Shown here in pieces: positions 61,097 through 64,000 of a stretch of 64,000 nt of DNA. Within the stretch, counting starts at the first letter, position 1; the number at the start of each line of letters is the position of its first letter. The DNA is taken from NCBI RefSeq assembly GCF_000378985.1, contig NZ_KB905370.1, positions 372,001-436,000 on the forward strand, written 5' to 3'. A model generated the notes under the pieces. That model saw nothing but the letters and a program-made list of their open reading frames with translations. It did not search any database and was not told where the DNA came from. The position numbers were made by a program, and so were the translations under genes. This stretch comes from Ensifer sp. BR816 (GTDB taxonomy: Bacteria; Pseudomonadota; Alphaproteobacteria; Rhizobiales; Rhizobiaceae).

Positions 61097-62284
61097 TCAG
61101 TTGTTGAGATCGTCGAGATTGTCGGCGATGTTGACGCCGGAATTGGCAATGCCGATCGGCCGCGCGATGAATTCCAGGAATTTCGTGATGTCGACCGAGG
61201 GGTGGCGCGAAGCATAGATGACGTCGCGGTTCTTGACCGGGAAGGTCTGTCCGACGATCAGGCTGTCCGGGTTGGTCATGTTGAAGCGGTAGACGATCGG
61301 ATAGCGACCGACACGATCCGGCTTCATGCCCTTGCTCAGCATGCTGTTGAAGCGCTCCCGGCCGAGCAGGCTCATGACGATGTCCGGCTCCTCGTAGCGG
61401 AAGACGAAATAGCCCTTCGCATCGACGCTGCGGTCCGAACCGCCGCCGGCAAGTGCGACGGCCTCGAGGAGGTTCAGGTCGTTGGCGCCGAACTCGACGC
61501 GCTGGTTGGCGCGGACCTGGCCGAGGACCGTGAAGGTGCGCGGGTCGCGGGTGACGAAGATCTGGTCGCCCTGTTTGACATGGATGTTTTCGGACGGGTT
61601 CTCGATGATCGATTTCAACAGAACCGTTCCGGTCTTCTTGCCGCGTACCAGCGTGACATAGGTCTCATAGGGCTGCGCCGAGGGACCGCCGGCCTTGGCG
61701 ATGACCTCGTTGATCGTTTCGCTGACGAGGTTGAGCGGCACGACCGATGGGCGGCCGACAGCGCCCGATACGGTAACGATGCGCGAGGCGGTCGAGGTCG
61801 AAGTGACGATGACGTCCGGCTCAACGGCCTTCTGTTTCAAGGCGTCGAGGATCGCCTGGCGCGCCTGCTCGAGCGTCAGGCCGGCGAAACGGACGGAGCC
61901 GACATAGGGGATCGCCGCCTCGCCGCCTGGCTGGACGACGAGATCGATGCTCGTCTGCTTCGATTCCGTTGTGGAAAACAGGCCGTCGCTGCCCGCCTCG
62001 AAAATCGTGACCTTCAGCTGGTCGCCGACGCCGATCACCACCTGGCCGACGCCGCCGCCAATACCGAAACGGCGGCGCAGCGTCGATGCTTCATATTCGG
62101 AAACGAGCCGGGCCGACTGGCCGTCGACATCGACGATATCGAAAACGGTGGCGTTCTTCCTGCCGATCTCAGATCCCGACTGGCCGGCTTCTGCGACGAT
62201 TTCGCCTGTCAGGGGGCCTTCGCCCGGTACAGCCTGACATCCCGCGAGCGCGGTACAAAGCAGAAGGGCAGTCACTCGTTTCAC
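61097..62284 (-). CDS. rkpU: Outer-membrane polysaccharide export lipoprotein RkpU
   Basis: This Wza-type exporter has 395 residues when started at the GTG at 62284 (KRVTALLLCTALAGC), which has GGAG seven bases upstream and gives a compact lipoprotein signal with lipobox LAGC. An ATG at 62320 would add 12 charged residues. The poly-saccharide biosynthesis/export domain (VIGVGDQLKVTIFEAGSDGL) and SLBB domains (VSGAVGRPSVVPLNLV, FTVLGQVRANQRV) follow. It is divergent from rkpA, the arrangement of the K-antigen region of Sinorhizobium. Confidence 0.85.
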   Translation of the reverse strand: MKRVTALLLCTALAGCQAVPGEGPLTGEIVAEAGQSGSEIGRKNATVFDIVDVDGQSARLVSEYEASTLRRRFGIGGGVGQVVIGVGDQLKVTIFEAGSDGLFSTTESKQTSIDLVVQPGGEAAIPYVGSVRFAGLTLEQARQAILDALKQKAVEPDVIVTSTSTASRIVTVSGAVGRPSVVPLNLVSETINEVIAKAGGPSAQPYETYVTLVRGKKTGTVLLKSIIENPSENIHVKQGDQIFVTRDPRTFTVLGQVRANQRVEFGANDLNLLEAVALAGGGSDRSVDAKGYFVFRYEEPDIVMSLLGRERFNSMLSKGMKPDRVGRYPIVYRFNMTNPDSLIVGQTFPVKNRDVIYASRHPSVDITKFLEFIARPIGIANSGVNIADNLDDLNN

Positions 62285-62688
62285 TACGATACTCCGTCTT
62301 CGGCACAGCGATGATTCCATTCAAAAAATCTGCGCCGCATTCTTCCCGGCAGGAATCCGCCGGTCCCTGAAAAGCACAATCGCCGTCCCACAACAAGCCA
62401 CCCGCCGTCAAGCGGGCCAAAATATTCGGCGCTGCGCTTTTCCGGCAATACCACCCTCGAAAACGGTTACGCGCTGTCGCCGTAATTGTTTTGGACGAGG
62501 GGCAGCGGGACGTTTATCTAGTCCTTTGGGGTTGAAAGCTAGGCACTATGAGTTAAAAGCTCCCTAATACGGCAGGGGGCAAAAGACGGGGAAAATCACC
62601 CGGCAAACCTGTCGCCGATTGCAATTTCCGTTTGATACTGCAATTGGCTGGGCAATTTTAACGGCAGTTCTAGAGCGTTCGATCATAC
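62285..62688. other. Divergent promoter region of rkpU and rkpA
   Basis: The 404 bases between the divergent K-antigen genes contain no coding sequence that I can support. The middle (62480-62680) is locally AT-rich and G-run containing. I could not identify promoter hexamers with confidence. Confidence 0.5.
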
Positions 62689-64000
62689 ATGACTGTTGAA
62701 ATCATAGGGCGTGCATGCCTGGCACCTGGAGCGCAATCACCACAGGCGCTCTTCAAGATTCTGCGTCAAGGCATGTGCACCGTGTCCAGCGTGCCCGGCG
62801 ACCGTTGGGACTTGGCGCGTTTCTGGCACCCGGTGATGGGAACGCAGGGCAAGACCTATTCGTTTGCCGCCGGCGTCCTCGACACGATCTATGATTTCGA
62901 CCCGGCCGTGTTCGGCATGTCGCAGCGCGAAGCCATGTATATGGACCCGCAGCAGCGCGTGCTCCTTCAACTCGCCTGGCGCGCGCTCGAGGACGCAAAT
63001 ATCTCGATCGCGTCGCTGCACGGCGAGAATGTCGGCGTCTATATCGGCGCATCGAGCCTCGACCACGCCAACCTGACGGTCGAAGATCCGGCCGCCGCCG
63101 GCCCCTATTTCATGACCGGCAACACGCTGTCGATCGTCTCCAACCGCATCTCGCACGTCTTCGGGCTGAGCGGCCCGAGCATGACCGTCGACACCGCCTG
63201 TTCCTCCTCGCTCGTCGCGCTCGACCAGGCGATGCGGGCGCTCAATGCCGGCGAGATCGACACGGCGATCGTCGGCGGCGTCAACATTCTCGCCCATCCG
63301 CTTCCCTTCGTCGGTTTCGCCCAGGCGCGCATGTTGTCGCCGGAGGGCCTCTGCCGCGCCTATGACAATGACGGCGCCGGCTATGTCCGCGCCGAAGGCG
63401 GCGTGGTCTTCGTCCTGCGGCGGTCGGATCGGGCCCGTCGGGAAAAGGACCGGAGCTATGCACGGATCGTCGCCTCCGGCGTCAATTCGGCCGGCCGTAC
63501 CAACGGCATCTCGCTGCCGTCGCGCGAGGCGCAGGCCAATCTGCTGCGAGCGATCTACGAAGGCAACGATATCGACGCCAACCAGGTGGCCTTCGTCGAA
63601 GGCCACGGCACCGGCACCAAGGTCGGTGACCCGGCCGAGGTGTGGTCCATCGGCACGGTCATCGGCGCCAAACGGCGCGCCCCGGTGCCGATCGGCTCCA
63701 TCAAGTCGAATATCGGTCACACCGAGCCGGCCTCCGGCCTGTTCGGCATGATGAAGGCCGTGCTGGCGCTCGAGCACAATTACCTTCCGGCATCGCTGCA
63801 CTTCGACACGCCGAACGAGCATATCGACTTCGACGGCCTCAACGTCCGGGTGACGGCCAATCCGATCGAGCTTCTGAAGGGCAAGCGGGCGCGGCTCGCT
63901 GGCATCAACTCCTTCGGCTTCGGCGGTGCCAATGCCCATGTCGTCATCAGCGATCCGGATCCAATCCAGCCGGAAAAGACCGCGCCGGCATCGACGGGAC
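62689..64000 (+). CDS. rkpA: Fatty acid/polyketide synthase-like RkpA, N-terminal part
   Basis: The gene is cut by the right edge after 437 codons. The visible part is a complete beta-ketoacyl synthase domain: the active Cys in DTACSSSLVALDQAM, His in VEGHGTGTKVGDP and His in SIKSNIGHTEPASGLFG, followed by FGFGGANAHVV. RkpA of Sinorhizobium is a giant multidomain synthase thought to make a lipid needed for K-antigen (capsular polysaccharide) production. The ATG at 62689 (MTVEIIGRACLAPG) has only a weak ribosome binding site, but no upstream alternative fits the domain start. Confidence 0.92.
   Translation, partial: MTVEIIGRACLAPGAQSPQALFKILRQGMCTVSSVPGDRWDLARFWHPVMGTQGKTYSFAAGVLDTIYDFDPAVFGMSQREAMYMDPQQRVLLQLAWRALEDANISIASLHGENVGVYIGASSLDHANLTVEDPAAAGPYFMTGNTLSIVSNRISHVFGLSGPSMTVDTACSSSLVALDQAMRALNAGEIDTAIVGGVNILAHPLPFVGFAQARMLSPEGLCRAYDNDGAGYVRAEGGVVFVLRRSDRARREKDRSYARIVASGVNSAGRTNGISLPSREAQANLLRAIYEGNDIDANQVAFVEGHGTGTKVGDPAEVWSIGTVIGAKRRAPVPIGSIKSNIGHTEPASGLFGMMKAVLALEHNYLPASLHFDTPNEHIDFDGLNVRVTANPIELLKGKRARLAGINSFGFGGANAHVVISDPDPIQPEKTAPASTG

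Noticed and set aside
61097..62320. ATG at 62320 as the rkpU start
   Set aside because: It would place 12 charged residues before the lipoprotein signal; the GTG at 62284 has a better ribosome binding site and gives a normal signal.

Overview
The window is a chromosomal segment of a fast-growing alpha-rhizobium, most likely Sinorhizobium/Ensifer. The evidence is a VisN/VisR-controlled flagellar and chemotaxis cluster in the Sinorhizobium order, a complete rhaRSTPQUK / rhaDI rhamnose locus, an rkpU-rkpA K-antigen junction, RIME-type intergenic palindromes and high GC throughout. The species cannot be fixed from the sequence alone.

Layout. (1) 1-14.5 kb, motility: flhB and a coupled small gene read rightward. 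visR-visN, fliF and the chemotaxis operon icpA-cheS-cheY1-cheA-cheW-cheR-cheB-cheY2-cheD-cheT read leftward, mostly with 1-4 base overlaps. (2) 15-26 kb, L-rhamnose: the DeoR-type regulator rhaR, the ABC importer rhaSTPQ, mutarotase rhaU and kinase rhaK read leftward. rhaD (aldolase plus dehydrogenase) and rhaI (isomerase) read divergently. A RIME repeat lies between rhaS and rhaT, and a dyad operator lies between rhaR and rhaD. (3) 26-29 kb: small membrane and helical proteins, a YbaK-type deacylase and a GlxA-like AraC regulator.

(4) 29-47 kb is the exceptional part. Two giant proteins of 2358 and 1687 residues are built almost wholly of one octapeptide (consensus STDQIAAL). They bracket a leftward gene set encoding an O-GlcNAc-transferase-like (GT41) protein with TPRs, a GT-A-like glycosyltransferase carrying an inserted PF12248-like domain, and UDP-galactopyranose mutase. 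Both repeat proteins resolve exactly into larger modules: 12 x 17 octads in one, and 10-, 17- or 24-octad modules in the other. Both start with a 136-residue first module and end with a 55-residue tail. I infer a glycosylated, Ser/Thr-rich repeat-protein system whose cellular location is unknown. This is the best candidate for an undescribed system here.

(5) 47-54 kb, housekeeping: a BA14K protein, tRNA-Phe, yacG, maf, infA, a low-molecular-weight phosphatase, a UPF0262 gene, hisD (TTG start), a DUF2948-like gene, murA and tRNA-Thr. (6) 54.4-58.8 kb: a structured non-coding stretch after tRNA-Thr, a small helical protein, a class A penicillin-binding protein ending in a BA14K-like tail, a 48-residue membrane peptide with a strong ribosome binding site, and a candidate sRNA with a clear intrinsic terminator. 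(7) 58.9-64 kb: pncB, pncA, the outer-membrane exporter rkpU and the start of the giant synthase gene rkpA, which runs off the right edge.
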